This document shows, in pieces, positions 34,563-44,435 of a stretch of DNA of 64,000 bases (position 1 is the first letter of the stretch; the number at the start of each line of letters is the position of its first letter). Source of the DNA: Microbacterium halimionae (GTDB taxonomy: Bacteria; Actinomycetota; Actinomycetes; Actinomycetales; Microbacteriaceae); NCBI RefSeq assembly GCF_011761265.1, contig NZ_JAAOZB010000001.1:248001-312000 (forward strand), given 5' to 3'. The notes below the pieces were generated by a model. That model was not told the DNA's origin. It saw only the letters and a program-made list of their open reading frames with translations, and made no database searches. The position numbers were made by a program, and so were the translations under genes.

Positions 34563-35030
34563 TCAGCGCCGCACAGAAGCTGTCACTGCACGGAGCAGTT
34601 CCTCGGGATGATTGAGCAGTTCTCTGCTCTGCGGCTCAACGATGAAGCGTTCGAGCAACCGCTGCGCGGCAGCGACACTGGCGCGCCAATAGCCACCGAC
34701 GTGGTGTCGCCCGATATCGAGCAGGACCTCGTCTCCGCGCGAAACAATCGTCACAGACCCGTCGTCGGGGTCCAAGTGAATACTCTCGCCACTCGAAAAG
34801 GCGACTGCCCATGACGCGACACCGACGGCAAGCGCCGGAAACCGAAATCGAGAAGTCGGCAGATCGATCGTGGCGCCTTCGATCTCGTTCCACGCAAAGA
34901 ACTGCGGCGGGGCCGCGTGGGCGCGGTAGTTCATACCAGCCGGAGTGAGAAGAAGGTGTTTCCTCCCGGGGTCGCCCAGAATGAGGCCCTCGGGCGAAGT
35001 AGACAGTGGGCCGAATCGCGTCATCGCCAT
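34563..35030 (-). CDS. Hypothetical protein, about 155 residues
   Basis: Not recognised. One hydrophobic strand-rich segment (ALAVGVASWAVAF) is followed by SGESIHLDPDDGSVTIVSRGDEVLLDIGRHHVGGYW and a C-terminal amphipathic helix; the beta pattern recalls a PH-like domain. The start is taken at the MAM pair (35030/35024); 30 upstream codons lack supporting features. No function is proposed. Confidence 0.65.
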   Translation of the reverse strand: MAMTRFGPLSTSPEGLILGDPGRKHLLLTPAGMNYRAHAAPPQFFAWNEIEGATIDLPTSRFRFPALAVGVASWAVAFSSGESIHLDPDDGSVTIVSRGDEVLLDIGRHHVGGYWRASVAAAQRLLERFIVEPQSRELLNHPEELLRAVTASVRR

Positions 35031-35097
35031 CGACGCTAGTGCAGGTATCTCCGGGCAGGCCTCGGGCATTGCACGCGGTGCGTGACAGGATGTCGAG

Positions 35098-35520
35098 ATG
35101 GTTAGTGTTGTCCGCCTCATCCGCTCTGATTCCCTCAGTGATGTTGCCCAATATGCATACGGCGCGAGCGTCGAGAGCGGTGCTCGCCTAATCTTTCTCG
35201 CCGGCGCCTGCCCGCTCGAAATGGACGGCTCAACCGCAGCGGTCGGCGACTACGCAGGACAGGCAGCAAAGTGCGTCGAGACACTCGCAGAGGCACTTCG
35301 AGCAGCGGATGCGACGATGAGCGACGTTGTCAGCACTCGCGTACTCGTAGCTTCTTCGCGACAAGAGGACCTCGTCGCGGCGTGGGAGGTTGTTCGCGAT
35401 GCGTTCGGCGATCACGATGTGCCCAGTACTCTCACGGGCGTAACCGTCCTCGGCTACGACGACCAACTCGTCGAAATCGAGGCAGTTGCAGCGGTTCCAG
35501 ACGAGCGCGAGGGTATGTGA
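35098..35520 (+). CDS. RidA-family (Rid) protein
   Basis: 140 residues with the RidA trimer fold: LIFLAGACPLEMDG, QAAKCVETLAEALRAADATMSDVVSTRVLVA and a final VEIEAVAAVP. The Arg of STRVLV occupies the substrate-carboxylate position. RidA proteins hydrolyse reactive enamine/imine intermediates. Gene stands alone, divergent from the hypothetical gene. Confidence 0.88.
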   Translation: MVSVVRLIRSDSLSDVAQYAYGASVESGARLIFLAGACPLEMDGSTAAVGDYAGQAAKCVETLAEALRAADATMSDVVSTRVLVASSRQEDLVAAWEVVRDAFGDHDVPSTLTGVTVLGYDDQLVEIEAVAAVPDEREGM

Positions 35521-35544
35521 AGCGCGGCAAGAATCCCGCTGCCA

Positions 35545-37035
35545 TCACTGCACCCGGCGCTGTAGCCGATCTCGAAGTTGCGGCGGCGAGGTGGTCGGCG
35601 CTCGCCACCGACCCGTAGCATCCCACCAGTACGGGCCTCGCACCTCGGGAACGCCCGCGTTCATGCGTATCTTCCAGCCGACGCTGTCGATCGTGCGGTG
35701 GTGGAACCAACAGAGCAGCACCCCGTTGTCAGTGTGAGTTGCTCCACCCCGTGCATGCTCGGTGACGTGGTGGATTTCGCACCACGATGAGCGCACGCGG
35801 CAGCCGGGGATGATGCATCCGCCGTCGCGGAGCGCAATCGCTCGACGCTGATGGTGCGCAAAAACTCTGTCGCTCGTCTCGATCTGCCGAATGCGACCGC
35901 GCGCATCGGTCACGATGCGCTGTACAGCGCCCGTGCACGCGATGTGGCGCGCGACGTCGAGCGTGACGGGCTCAGCGATGCCCTCGACGTGCGCCTGCCC
36001 GTGGCCGGATGCGATGTCTTCGCCTCGCACCGAGACGACAAGCGTGGGCGCAGCGCCCCCGAGCGTCGGAAGCTCACCCGACGCCGCTGCCACTGTGAGC
36101 GCTGTCGCGAGGGCATCGTGCCGCTTTTGCACAGCTGTGCGGCGATCAGCGTCGGCCCCATTGGGAAAGTCAGTTGGCTCATCGGTAGTCGGCGCGAAGA
36201 ACGGCCCCGATACTGCCTCGCTATCGGCGACGCTACCCGCGACCTTGGGGTTCAGCACGCTGTCAAAGATCTGCTGCAGCTGACCGGCAACCTCGGCGAG
36301 CAAATTGCCGCGCAGCGGAACGACGCCGTCACGCGCAACACCGAGAGTCACACCGCGCTTTCTCATCGCCACGACTTCGCGCGGCTCAGCACCATCTTGG
36401 TCGAGATACCTCGCCCACACCGTCGCCTGACCGCGCAGGTCATCGGCGCACGCGGGCGGTGCACCATCGACGCCGTCACCACGAGCCGACGCAGCAAGCT
36501 CTTCATCGGCGGCAAGATGGGCAGCGCGCCCCGCTGTCGACACAACGCGAGCGAGCGGCCCAGTGACCGCGACGAGTCCATCGATTCCCACGTCTCCGGC
36601 CGCAAGCGCCGAGCGCATCGCAGGAAACTCCGCCGGCAGCACCTCACCCGAAGCGACAGCTACCGGTTCAGCAACGGCGCGGGCACCCTGTACGAGGGCG
36701 GTCGCTGCCCGCGACGACACCCGGGTCGAGCGCTGCAGGAGCTCGGCGACCGAACGGCATCCGAGATCCGTCGTCATGCGCTCGCTCACAGCAGCTGAGC
36801 TGGAACGCTCATTGGCCTGAGCCGTCGCCTCGACCATGAGGGCCTCGGCGTGACGCGCGACCTGCGCTGCGCGTTGGAGCACGGCGACAACCTCGGCATC
36901 GGTCGCGGCGGAAAGCGCTCGTGAGCCGAAAGCTTCGGCGCTCACCTGACCGAGCTGAGCCTCGATCTCGCCGAGCGCAACGCACACGTCACCGGCTGAA
37001 GCACCGGTTCCGTCTGCGAAAGCTGTCTCGGTCAT
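35545..37035 (-). CDS. DUF222 (13E12 repeat-type) protein with C-terminal HNH nuclease domain
   Basis: 496 residues. The N-terminal 350 residues are the DUF222/13E12 helical domain common in multiple copies in Microbacteriaceae and mycobacteria. The C-terminal HNH motif is RDGGCIIPGC...WCEIHHV...NGVLLCWFHHRTID, with the Cys residues of a zinc-binding site. It may act as a homing-type or stress-linked nuclease; the role is not established. The start MTETAFADG at 37035 is preferred; an upstream extension of 66 codons overlaps the divergent GNAT gene. Confidence 0.9.
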   Translation of the reverse strand: MTETAFADGTGASAGDVCVALGEIEAQLGQVSAEAFGSRALSAATDAEVVAVLQRAAQVARHAEALMVEATAQANERSSSAAVSERMTTDLGCRSVAELLQRSTRVSSRAATALVQGARAVAEPVAVASGEVLPAEFPAMRSALAAGDVGIDGLVAVTGPLARVVSTAGRAAHLAADEELAASARGDGVDGAPPACADDLRGQATVWARYLDQDGAEPREVVAMRKRGVTLGVARDGVVPLRGNLLAEVAGQLQQIFDSVLNPKVAGSVADSEAVSGPFFAPTTDEPTDFPNGADADRRTAVQKRHDALATALTVAAASGELPTLGGAAPTLVVSVRGEDIASGHGQAHVEGIAEPVTLDVARHIACTGAVQRIVTDARGRIRQIETSDRVFAHHQRRAIALRDGGCIIPGCRVRSSWCEIHHVTEHARGGATHTDNGVLLCWFHHRTIDSVGWKIRMNAGVPEVRGPYWWDATGRWRAPTTSPPQLRDRLQRRVQ

Positions 37036-37204
37036 GGCTTTATTGTGACGGGGGCTTCCGACATTGCCCCGCCACCGAAATATGCTCTTCACCTGGGGAA
37101 AAGCCTGTGGATAACCGCCCCGAGTGCCCGCCCGTGGAGAAGAGGGCGACACACGCGAACTCGCCGATTTCCACCCGTTCATAGGGTTGACGTAGAGTCT
37201 GGCC

Positions 37205-37711
37205 ATGGAAGCCGAACTGACTGCAGACGTCATCGTGCGGCCCGTGCGTGATGTTGACGCTGAGGCCCTTGGCCGCGTTCACGCCACGTGCTGGCACGAA
37301 ACCTACGACCACCTCATCAGCAAGGCCGCTCTCGAGCGGATCTCCACCCGCCGACTCGGCGAACTGTGGACGCACTGGGCAAGTCAGGGTGATGATTTTC
37401 GCATGAGCGCCGCGCTCGTAAATGGCGAAATTGTCGGCTTCGTCGGCTCGGGACCTGCACGCGACAAAGACGCTCCGCGCAACCGCGAGCTGTACTTCAT
37501 CTATCTGCTTGACGAGTGGCATGGCACCGGAATCGGCCAGCAGCTCTTCGATGCCGCCATCGAAGACGGCGAAGAGGCGTACCTCTGGGTCGCCGAAGAC
37601 AACCCGCGCGCGCACCGCTTCTATGTGCGAAACGGATTCTCTCTCGACGGCGCGAACCACACGGAGCCTTTCCTCGGTGAGACGCTCACCGAGGTGCGTT
37701 TCGTCCGCTGA
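37205..37711 (+). CDS. GNAT-family N-acetyltransferase
   Basis: 168 residues. [24 protein letters not shown] is a usual N-terminus; [16 protein letters not shown] is the acetyl-CoA pyrophosphate-binding motif [15 protein letters not shown] is motif B. The substrate is unknown. The stop is followed one base later by the GTG of cofE, so the two are probably cotranscribed. Confidence 0.9.
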   Translation: MEAELTADVIVRPVRDVDAEALGRVHATCWHETYDHLISKAALERISTRRLGELWTHWASQGDDFRMSAALVNGEIVGFVGSGPARDKDAPRNRELYFIYLLDEWHGTGIGQQLFDAAIEDGEEAYLWVAEDNPRAHRFYVRNGFSLDGANHTEPFLGETLTEVRFVR

Positions 37712-37712
37712 C

Positions 37713-38468
37713 GTGCTGACAGTTTGGGCCCTCGACGGTATCGGCGAGGTGCACGACGGCGACGACCTCGTAGCTCTTCTCGCTGACGCTGCCGGGGGTG
37801 ATCTGCAAGACGGTGACATTCTCGTGGTGACCTCGAAGATCGTCTCCAAAGCCGAGGGCAGATTCGTGACGGCATCCGATCGCGAAGATGCGATCACCGC
37901 CGAAACCGTGCGAGTCGTCGCAACGCGCACCACCCCCGCGGGGCACACGACGCGCATCGTGGAGAACCGCCTCGGCATCATTGGCGCTGCCGCCGGCGTC
38001 GACGCCTCGAATACTCCCGAGGGCACCGTACTGTTGCTTCCCGTAGATCCGGATGCCTCGGCTCGAGCCATCGCGACGGGTCTGCGCCAGCGCACCGGTG
38101 CCACCGTTGGCGTCATCATCTCGGATACTCTCGGGCGAGCCTGGCGTGAAGGGCAGACCGACACGGCCATCGGGGCTGCCGGGGTGCATGTCTTCGAAGA
38201 CATGCGAGGCAAGACCGACGCCGAGGGTCGCCCGCTATCGGTGACGATGCCGTGCGTTGCAGACGAGATCGCTGCCGCCGGGGATCTCGTCAAGGGCAAA
38301 GCTGCGCGACTGCCGGTCGCTGTGGTGCGTGGTCGCGCTGACCTCGTCGGCGACCTCGATCTGCCAGGGGCACGTTCGATTATCAGGCCCGCAGAGCGTG
38401 ACTTCTTTCACCTCGGCGCCGAGGAATCGTGGCAACAGGGCTACGCCGCAGCGCTAGCTGAACGATAA
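37713..38468 (+). CDS. cofE: Coenzyme F420:L-glutamate ligase
   Basis: 251 residues. [50 protein letters not shown] and [24 protein letters not shown] are characteristic of the CofE domain, which adds glutamate to F420-0 using GTP. There is no fused nitroreductase-like domain as in mycobacterial FbiB. GTG start at 37713 just after the acetyltransferase gene. It implies F420 biosynthesis in this organism; other F420 genes are not in the window. Confidence 0.93.
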   Translation: MLTVWALDGIGEVHDGDDLVALLADAAGGDLQDGDILVVTSKIVSKAEGRFVTASDREDAITAETVRVVATRTTPAGHTTRIVENRLGIIGAAAGVDASNTPEGTVLLLPVDPDASARAIATGLRQRTGATVGVIISDTLGRAWREGQTDTAIGAAGVHVFEDMRGKTDAEGRPLSVTMPCVADEIAAAGDLVKGKAARLPVAVVRGRADLVGDLDLPGARSIIRPAERDFFHLGAEESWQQGYAAALAER

Positions 38469-38503
38469 TCACAGTGGAGCCATCGCTACGACTAGGAGTG
38501 AAC

Positions 38504-38776
38504 ATGAGTGTTGAGCGGCATCATAAGCACCTCGGTGACGACGTGGAGAAGCAGGCTCCGGGCGAAGAAACGATTCTGGGCGCCGCGGGAGATGAGTTTC
38601 CCCCAGGGGGAGGCGTCGCGGGCTCGTTCGGTCAAGAATTCCCCGGTGCCGATCCGTACGCGGGCATTCCGGTCGACGAACTGGGTCTCCCTCCGCTGAC
38701 TGAAGCTGAGCAAGAGGCCGTGGAGCTCGAGGCAGCCCGACTCGCCGAAGATCCAGACGCGCGCCGCAACCTCTGA
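38504..38776 (+). CDS. Small acidic hypothetical protein
   Basis: 90 residues, MSVERHHKHLGDD at the start, a Gly/Pro-rich centre and an acidic C-terminal helix (TEAEQEAVELEAARLAED). GGAG lies seven bases before the ATG. No known domain is recognised. It starts 35 bp after cofE and may share its transcript. Confidence 0.6.
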   Translation: MSVERHHKHLGDDVEKQAPGEETILGAAGDEFPPGGGVAGSFGQEFPGADPYAGIPVDELGLPPLTEAEQEAVELEAARLAEDPDARRNL

Positions 38777-39203
38777 GCTGCCGCGCGGGCATTGCCTTCG
38801 CGAACGGCCTCGGCGGCGCGCGGCACCACTGCTCAAGATTTGCCTCGAGAGATATCTGGGCAGTTGCGGGCCATGCAGCATTTCGCAGGGATGCGGAAAG
38901 ACTACAAAGACGAGTCTCTCACTCGATTGCCGATGACGAACCAGCGACCGATACAGCGCCGAAAAGCGCCCCGCGGGTACAACATCACGGTCATGACGGT
39001 GGCTGTCCAGAGCACGGCCCTCGGGTTGATCGTGGGCACCGCCACGAGTGAGCACGCCCTGATTTTCGTTGCTCAGATTTTCGTTGCTGGCCTACTCGCG
39101 ACCTAGCACCCTCGCATAAAGAAGCGAAGTCGCGCGACGCAGTAGCCCGTGATGCGTTCGACCGGTGCTGCGAATGCGCCTCGGCGTTACGAGGGACGCG
39201 AAG
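38777..39203. other. 427-bp intergenic region without a convincing gene
   Basis: It begins with a GC-rich dyad (TGCCGCGCG 38779-38787 and CGCGCGGCA 38817-38825) that may terminate the cofE transcript. A 13-bp direct repeat, GATTTTCGTTGCT, occurs at 39061-39073 and 39076-39088. An open frame on the plus strand (to 39106) has one hydrophobic segment but no recognisable homology or strong ribosome site; it may be a gene remnant. Confidence 0.5.
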
Positions 39204-40562
39204 CTACCGCCCCTTGACCGTCCCAAACAATCGCGCGATCGGCGCCAACACAAGCGGCCGCGACGCGATCCACCCGGCGGCAATAACGAGCATCGATGCC
39301 GCGAAGATCCAGAACCCGGCCCAGTTGACGACGTCTTGCGCCGCATACATGTGGTTGAGGTTCCGCAGCGCACCGGTCGCGAACACGAGCGCCACGTGCA
39401 CAATGATGAAGAACACGAAGTAGAGCATCACCGGAAAGTGCACGGCCCGCGCCCACTCCACCGGATACAGCCGGTTGAGACGCACGGCGTTCTTCGGCCA
39501 AATGCCGCTCATACGAACACCCGTAATGGTCGCAAGAGGTGCCGCGACGAACACTGTCGTGAAGTACGCAAGCTGCTGCAGGCTGTTGTAGTTCACCCAA
39601 CCGTTCTCGGTGGGCCAGTCGAGCGAAACGTACTGGAGCGCCGCCGAAATCGCGTTCGGAAAGACATCCCAACTTGTCGGCACGATGCGCATCCACTGGC
39701 CGGTGAAAAGCAGCAGTGCAACGAAGATCACGCCATTAACCAGCCACAGAATGTCGAGGGACTGGTGGTACCAGAGCGTCAAACTGATGCGACGCTTCTT
39801 GTTGCCGCGCGGCGACCAGAACGCCGCGGGACGCTTCTCGCTTCGCACCTGCAGGCCCGTGCGAATAATCAGCACGATGAAGAAGGTATTGAAGAAGTGT
39901 TGCCAACCAACCCACGCGGGTAGCCCCACGGGTGCCGTCTCGGGCAGCGGGTACTCGCCGGGGTACGTCTGCAAGAAGTCGCGCAACGCGTCGAGAGAGA
40001 CCAGCCAGCGCGTCGCGAGCACGAGCATCGCCGCGGCAAAAAGCAGCGACCCTCCCCCAACGACAACGGCACCGACCCACTGCAGTCGAGTAAATGGGCC
40101 GTACCGTTTTGCCTCTGGCTTGGGCTCTGGACGCGGCACGAGAGCAGCCCGACCGGGGAAAACTGTGGGCGTGAACGGCAGCGGCACCGAGACATCCCGT
40201 GCCGGCACCAGAACGGATGCCGCAACGGGCGCTTCCGGCGCAGCACTCTCGACCGGCGCCGTAGTCTCGACAGGCGCAGCAGCCTCAACAGCATCAACGA
40301 TGACGTCGGGCCAAGGCTCGCCACCGGGCTTGCGCGGCAGACCGCGGCGCACCGGAACAGCGCTAGCGCTGGCGGTCACCGCCGTGGCGACAGCATCAGG
40401 AAGCGAATCTGGAGCTTCAGTGACGGCTCCCGTTGGCGCAGAACCCTCAACTGAAACCTCGTCAACGACGGCCTCAGACTGCTCGGCTGACGCGGGTGGC
40501 CACGCCTCGCCACCGGGCTCACGCGGGAGCCCACGACGCACAGCGCGGAGGTCTTTCGCCAT
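39204..40562 (-). CDS. Cytochrome b-type membrane protein (formate dehydrogenase gamma/cytochrome b561-like) with a repeated cytoplasmic tail motif
   Basis: 452 residues. The C-terminal 310 residues carry four to five membrane helices of a di-haem cytochrome b fold (LQWVGAVVVGGGSLLFAAAML, WQHFFNTFFIVLIIRTG, HQSLDILWLVNGVIF, RAVHFPVMLYFVFFIIVHVALVF), with His at the usual haem positions. The N-terminal 140 residues are soluble and contain the same motif twice: VRRGLPREPGGEAWP (8-22) and VRRGLPRKPGGEPWP (71-85). The start at 40562 lies eight bases after the etfA stop. It may pass electrons from ETF or a partner oxidoreductase to the respiratory chain; this is inference. Confidence 0.82.
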   Translation of the reverse strand: MAKDLRAVRRGLPREPGGEAWPPASAEQSEAVVDEVSVEGSAPTGAVTEAPDSLPDAVATAVTASASAVPVRRGLPRKPGGEPWPDVIVDAVEAAAPVETTAPVESAAPEAPVAASVLVPARDVSVPLPFTPTVFPGRAALVPRPEPKPEAKRYGPFTRLQWVGAVVVGGGSLLFAAAMLVLATRWLVSLDALRDFLQTYPGEYPLPETAPVGLPAWVGWQHFFNTFFIVLIIRTGLQVRSEKRPAAFWSPRGNKKRRISLTLWYHQSLDILWLVNGVIFVALLLFTGQWMRIVPTSWDVFPNAISAALQYVSLDWPTENGWVNYNSLQQLAYFTTVFVAAPLATITGVRMSGIWPKNAVRLNRLYPVEWARAVHFPVMLYFVFFIIVHVALVFATGALRNLNHMYAAQDVVNWAGFWIFAASMLVIAAGWIASRPLVLAPIARLFGTVKGR

Positions 40563-40569
40563 CGGGGAG

Positions 40570-41544
40570 TTACGCCTTCTTCGATTCGAGCGCCGCAATC
40601 AACTGCGGAACCACCGAGAACACATCGCCCACGACCCCGAAATCCGCGATCTCAAATATCGGAGCTTCGGCATCTTTGTTAATCGCGACGATGGTCTTAG
40701 CGGTTTGCATTCCAGCCTTGTGCTGAATTGCGCCAGATATGCCGAGGGCGACATACAGCTGCGGCGACACTGAAACTCCAGTCTGCCCCACTTGCGCCGA
40801 TTGCGTCACGTAGCCCGCATCAACCGCCGCACGCGACGCTCCAACAGCGGCACCCAGCGCATCGGCGAGCTCTTCGACCAGCACGAACTTCTCTGCAGAG
40901 CCCAGCCCGCGCCCACCCGAAACCACCCGGGCGGCACCGCGAAGCTCGGGCCTCGCCGACACAACGACGGCTTCATGCACAGCATCGACCGACGCCGCTT
41001 TGCGACCGGATGCCGAAACCTCCAGCTGCTCGACAACCACAGGCTGGGCCTCGCCGCGAGCGTCAATCGCACCCTGCCGCACCGTGATCACCGGCGCACC
41101 CAGCGTCGCAGCGGCCGAAACGTTGTAGGCACCGCCGTAGACCGAGTGCTGCGCGACGATGCCCTCGTCATCGCGCGAGACGCCGACGGCATCCACGAGC
41201 AGCGCCGAGCGCGAGCGCGCAGCAAACCGCCCGGCAACATCGCGGCCCACAATCGAATGCGACACCAAGACCGCATCGGGCTGCACGAGAGCGACAGCTG
41301 ACGCCAGAGCGTCGACGACCGGCACCGAGACCGCTGCGACGTCGACCTCAGCCACGAGCACCCGCGTCGCGCCGAGGGCTGCGGCATCCGTTGCAAGCTC
41401 TGCACCACGAGCGTCGGCGATGAGAGCGACGGGTGTGCCCACGTCGCTTGCGGCGCCGAGAAGACCCGCTGACGAGGATGCGAGCGCACCCGAAGGCGTT
41501 ACATCGAGCAGAACCAGAATCGCGCCCGCTGTTGATTCAGCCAT
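40570..41544 (-). CDS. etfA: Electron transfer flavoprotein, alpha subunit
   Basis: 324 residues. The C-terminal FAD domain is clear: [54 protein letters not shown] and [24 protein letters not shown]. It forms a heterodimer with EtfB and carries electrons from acyl-CoA dehydrogenases. The start MAESTAG is eight bases after the etfB stop. Confidence 0.96.
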   Translation of the reverse strand: MAESTAGAILVLLDVTPSGALASSSAGLLGAASDVGTPVALIADARGAELATDAAALGATRVLVAEVDVAAVSVPVVDALASAVALVQPDAVLVSHSIVGRDVAGRFAARSRSALLVDAVGVSRDDEGIVAQHSVYGGAYNVSAAATLGAPVITVRQGAIDARGEAQPVVVEQLEVSASGRKAASVDAVHEAVVVSARPELRGAARVVSGGRGLGSAEKFVLVEELADALGAAVGASRAAVDAGYVTQSAQVGQTGVSVSPQLYVALGISGAIQHKAGMQTAKTIVAINKDAEAPIFEIADFGVVGDVFSVVPQLIAALESKKA

Positions 41545-41552
41545 GTCGCTCC

Positions 41553-42329
41553 TCACACCAGTCGGTTCTCGATGAGGTAGGCCGCGAGCTTCTCGCCGGC
41601 GTCCCCCTCGTCGGTGATCGTCGTGCCCGAAGAGCGCGGCGGCTTCTCGCTGATCGCAGTCATGATCGCGCGTGGCACCGAGAAATCGTCGGGGTTGATG
41701 CCGAGGTCGGTGAGCGTGAGCACCTCAACCGGCTTCTTCTTCGCCGCCATGATGCCCTTGAAGTTCGGAAAGCGAGCGTCAGGCAACCGTTCGGTGATCG
41801 AAATCACCGCCGGAAGGCTCGCAGTCGTGTCCATCGTTCCGCCGTCGATTGCGCGCTCACCTGAGACCGCACCATCGGTAAGCACGACGCTGTTGAGGCT
41901 CGTGACTCCGGGCACGTCCAACAGCTCCGACAGCATCGATGCCATCACACCACCCGATCCGTCTGTCGACTGGTTGCCGGTGATCACAAGGTCGAACCCG
42001 GTGCGCGTGAGAGCGGCAGCAAGCACTTCGGCACTCAGCGTGAGGTCGGCACCTCGCAGCGCCTCATCGGCAATGTGCACAGCGGATGCCGCGCCCATCG
42101 CGAGAGCTTTTCGCACCGAGGTGGCGGCACTTTCCGGAGTCATCGACATCACGACGACCTCGGTGCCGGGCGTCGATTCGGCATGAGTGAGAGCGACCTC
42201 GAGGGCACGCTCACCGATCTCATCGATCACCGTTTCGCTCGCACCTCGCTCGGCAAGCCCCGTTTCCAGATTGAGAACACGGTCACCGTAGGTGTCTGGA
42301 ACCTCTTTGACCAGCACGACGATCTTCAC
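41553..42329 (-). CDS. etfB: Electron transfer flavoprotein, beta subunit
   Basis: 258 residues. [17 protein letters not shown] is the usual N-terminus, [28 protein letters not shown] is the AMP/ADP-binding segment and [19 protein letters not shown] is the recognition-loop region. Operon etfB-etfA-cytochrome b, with an enoyl-CoA hydratase 40 bp upstream, consistent with fatty-acid oxidation. Confidence 0.96.
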   Translation of the reverse strand: MKIVVLVKEVPDTYGDRVLNLETGLAERGASETVIDEIGERALEVALTHAESTPGTEVVVMSMTPESAATSVRKALAMGAASAVHIADEALRGADLTLSAEVLAAALTRTGFDLVITGNQSTDGSGGVMASMLSELLDVPGVTSLNSVVLTDGAVSGERAIDGGTMDTTASLPAVISITERLPDARFPNFKGIMAAKKKPVEVLTLTDLGINPDDFSVPRAIMTAISEKPPRSSGTTITDEGDAGEKLAAYLIENRLV

Positions 42330-42369
42330 GGTGCCTCCTCAGCGCCACGTCCCCTTAGGCCTCAGCCCA

Positions 42370-43146
42370 TCAACGATTCTGAAAGTCAGGTGCGCGCTTG
42401 TCGCGGAAGGCAGCCATGCCCTCTTTCTGATCGTCGAGCGCAAACAACGACGTGAACGTGCGCTGCTCGTAGCGAAGCCCCTCGGCAAGCGTGGTTTCCT
42501 GTGCCGCCCGCAGCGCTGCTTTCGCAGCGATGATCACCGGCAACGACTTCGCAGCGATCATTCCCGCAACCGACATCGCTTCGCTTCGCAGCTGAGCGGC
42601 CGGAACAACACGCGATACGAGTCCCGCGCGAAGAGCTTCTTCGGCGTCCATGTTGCGCCCCGTGAGAACCAGGTCGGCAGCAAGCGCCGGACCGACAGCA
42701 CGCGAAAGGCGCTGCGTTCCGCCGAGCCCCGGAATAACACCGAGGTTGATCTCGGGCTGACCGAATACGGCGTTGTCGGCCGCGAGCAGAACGTCGCACA
42801 TCATCGCGAGTTCGCATCCACCACCGAGCGCGTAGCCAGCGATTGCCGCAACGATCGGCTTCTTTACCCGTCCAAATTCTTCGAGACCCGCGAACGGATT
42901 GTTCGCCGTCATGTCGTAGACAGACTTGTCGGCCATCTCTTTGATGTCGGCTCCCGCAGCGAATGCACGGTCAGAACCGGTGAGCACGAGGCATCCGATG
43001 TTCGAGGTGTTGTCGAGTTCGGTAGCAGCCCGACCGAGCTCGGTCGCAAGCTTCGAGTTCAGGGCGTTGAGCGCCCGCGGCCGGTTGAGCGTGATGATGC
43101 CAACTCGGTTTTGCGTTTCAACTGTCAACGTTTCGTATGCGCTCAT
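42370..43146 (-). CDS. echA: Enoyl-CoA hydratase
   Basis: 258-residue crotonase. [13 protein letters not shown] forms the first oxyanion-hole strand, [42 protein letters not shown] contains both catalytic Glu positions. Hydrates trans-2-enoyl-CoA in beta-oxidation. Near-standard FadB/EchA sequence, so activity is likely. Confidence 0.94.
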   Translation of the reverse strand: MSAYETLTVETQNRVGIITLNRPRALNALNSKLATELGRAATELDNTSNIGCLVLTGSDRAFAAGADIKEMADKSVYDMTANNPFAGLEEFGRVKKPIVAAIAGYALGGGCELAMMCDVLLAADNAVFGQPEINLGVIPGLGGTQRLSRAVGPALAADLVLTGRNMDAEEALRAGLVSRVVPAAQLRSEAMSVAGMIAAKSLPVIIAAKAALRAAQETTLAEGLRYEQRTFTSLFALDDQKEGMAAFRDKRAPDFQNR

Positions 43147-43164
43147 GACCCTATGATTTCACGC

Positions 43165-44337
43165 TCAGCCCGCGGCCTCTTCGGGGCGCTCGGTTGCCGC
43201 AGCCACTTCGGCGGGCGGAACGTATCCCTCGATGTGACGTTCGTCGGGTCCGTTGTAGGCCGCGAGCGGACGAATAAGAGCATTGGATGCCGTCTGCTCC
43301 ATGATGTGAGCTGTCCACCCGACGATGCGCGCAGCAACGAACAACGGCGTAAACGTGAGGGTATCGAAGCCCATGAGGTGGTACGCCGGACCCGACGGAT
43401 AGTCGAGGTTGGGATAGATGCCCTTTCGCCCGACGAACTCGCTCTCGAGGGTGTCGTAGAGCTCGCCAAGTTGAGGCGCGTCGTAATACTCGACCAGCGT
43501 GTCGAGCGCCGCTTTCATCGTGGGCACGCGCGAGTCACCGCGCTTGTAGACGCGGTGGCCGAAGCCCATGACCTTCTTCTTGTTGGCAATCGCGTCATCG
43601 AGCCACGGCACAACGTTGTCGGCGGTACCGATCTCGTCGAAGATGTGCATCACGGCTTCGTTGGCGCCACCGTGCAGCGTTCCTTTGAGAGCACCGATCG
43701 CCCCGACCACTGCTGAGCCGAGATCGCTCATCGTGCTCGAGATCACTCGCGCAGTGAATGTCGACGCGTTGAACGAGTGCTCGGCGTACAGAATCATCGA
43801 CACGTTGAACGCCTCGGCAACAGTTGCCTCGGGCACCTCGCCGAACGTCATGTAGAGAAAGTTGTGCGAGTAGTCGAGGTCAGCGCGCGGCTCGATAGCC
43901 TCTTGCCCGCGGCGGCGGCGCTGGTCGTACGCAACGATCGCGGGAATCTTCGCGAGCAGCCGCAGCGCCTTGCGGGTGTCGGCCTCGGGCGAACTGTCGA
44001 ACGCTGCGGGGTCAGAAGCGGTGACGACCGAGACCGCCGTGCGAACGACATCCATCGGGTGCGCCTCAAGGGGCAACAGGTCGATGGTCTGTTTGATGTT
44101 CGGGTCAAGCGCACGGTTGGCACGCTCGGTGGCTTCGAACTCAGCGAGCTGAGCGGCATCCGGCAGTTCTCCGTGCCACAGCAGGTATGCGACAGCCTCG
44201 AACGACTGCGTGGCTGCGAGTTCTTGTACGGGGTACCCGCTGTACATCAATGAGTTGGTTTCGGGGTTGACCTTGGAGATGGCGGTGTAGTCGACCGTGA
44301 CGCCCGCAAGCCCCTTCTTAATGTCAATGTCCGTCAT
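43165..44337 (-). CDS. prpC: 2-methylcitrate synthase
   Basis: 390 residues of the citrate synthase family. GVTVDYTAISKVNPETNSLMYSGYPVQELA is typical of PrpC; LHGGANEAVM (His), MGFGHRVYKRGDSR (His) and the final catalytic Asp region are present. Condenses propionyl-CoA with oxaloacetate. Follows prpB after 98 bp that include a 9-bp inverted repeat. Last gene of the methylcitrate operon. Confidence 0.93.
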   Translation of the reverse strand: MTDIDIKKGLAGVTVDYTAISKVNPETNSLMYSGYPVQELAATQSFEAVAYLLWHGELPDAAQLAEFEATERANRALDPNIKQTIDLLPLEAHPMDVVRTAVSVVTASDPAAFDSSPEADTRKALRLLAKIPAIVAYDQRRRRGQEAIEPRADLDYSHNFLYMTFGEVPEATVAEAFNVSMILYAEHSFNASTFTARVISSTMSDLGSAVVGAIGALKGTLHGGANEAVMHIFDEIGTADNVVPWLDDAIANKKKVMGFGHRVYKRGDSRVPTMKAALDTLVEYYDAPQLGELYDTLESEFVGRKGIYPNLDYPSGPAYHLMGFDTLTFTPLFVAARIVGWTAHIMEQTASNALIRPLAAYNGPDERHIEGYVPPAEVAAATERPEEAAG

Positions 44338-44359
44338 GCTCTCTCCTTAAAATTCTTCG

Positions 44360-44413
44360 ACTTGCCCATATTTGTGGGTGTTTTGGGGCTGGAACCCGCA
44401 ATTTTGGGCAAGT
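44360..44413. repeat. Inverted repeat between prpB and prpC
   Basis: ACTTGCCCA (44360-44368) and TGGGCAAGT (44405-44413) are perfect 9-bp inverted arms 36 bp apart in the only gap of the operon. It could be an mRNA hairpin tuning prpC expression or paired regulator sites. Confidence 0.5.
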
Positions 44414-44435
44414 GAGCGTGGTGGTTGGGGCAAAA

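Noticed and set aside
35545..37035. DUF222-HNH gene as a sign of a mobile element or intron
   Set aside because: Such genes are common, multi-copy chromosomal genes in this family, and no terminal repeats, integrase or att sites flank it.
42292..43716. Long open frame of 474 codons on the plus strand
   Set aside because: Antisense to etfB, echA and prpC, all of which have clear family motifs on the other strand.
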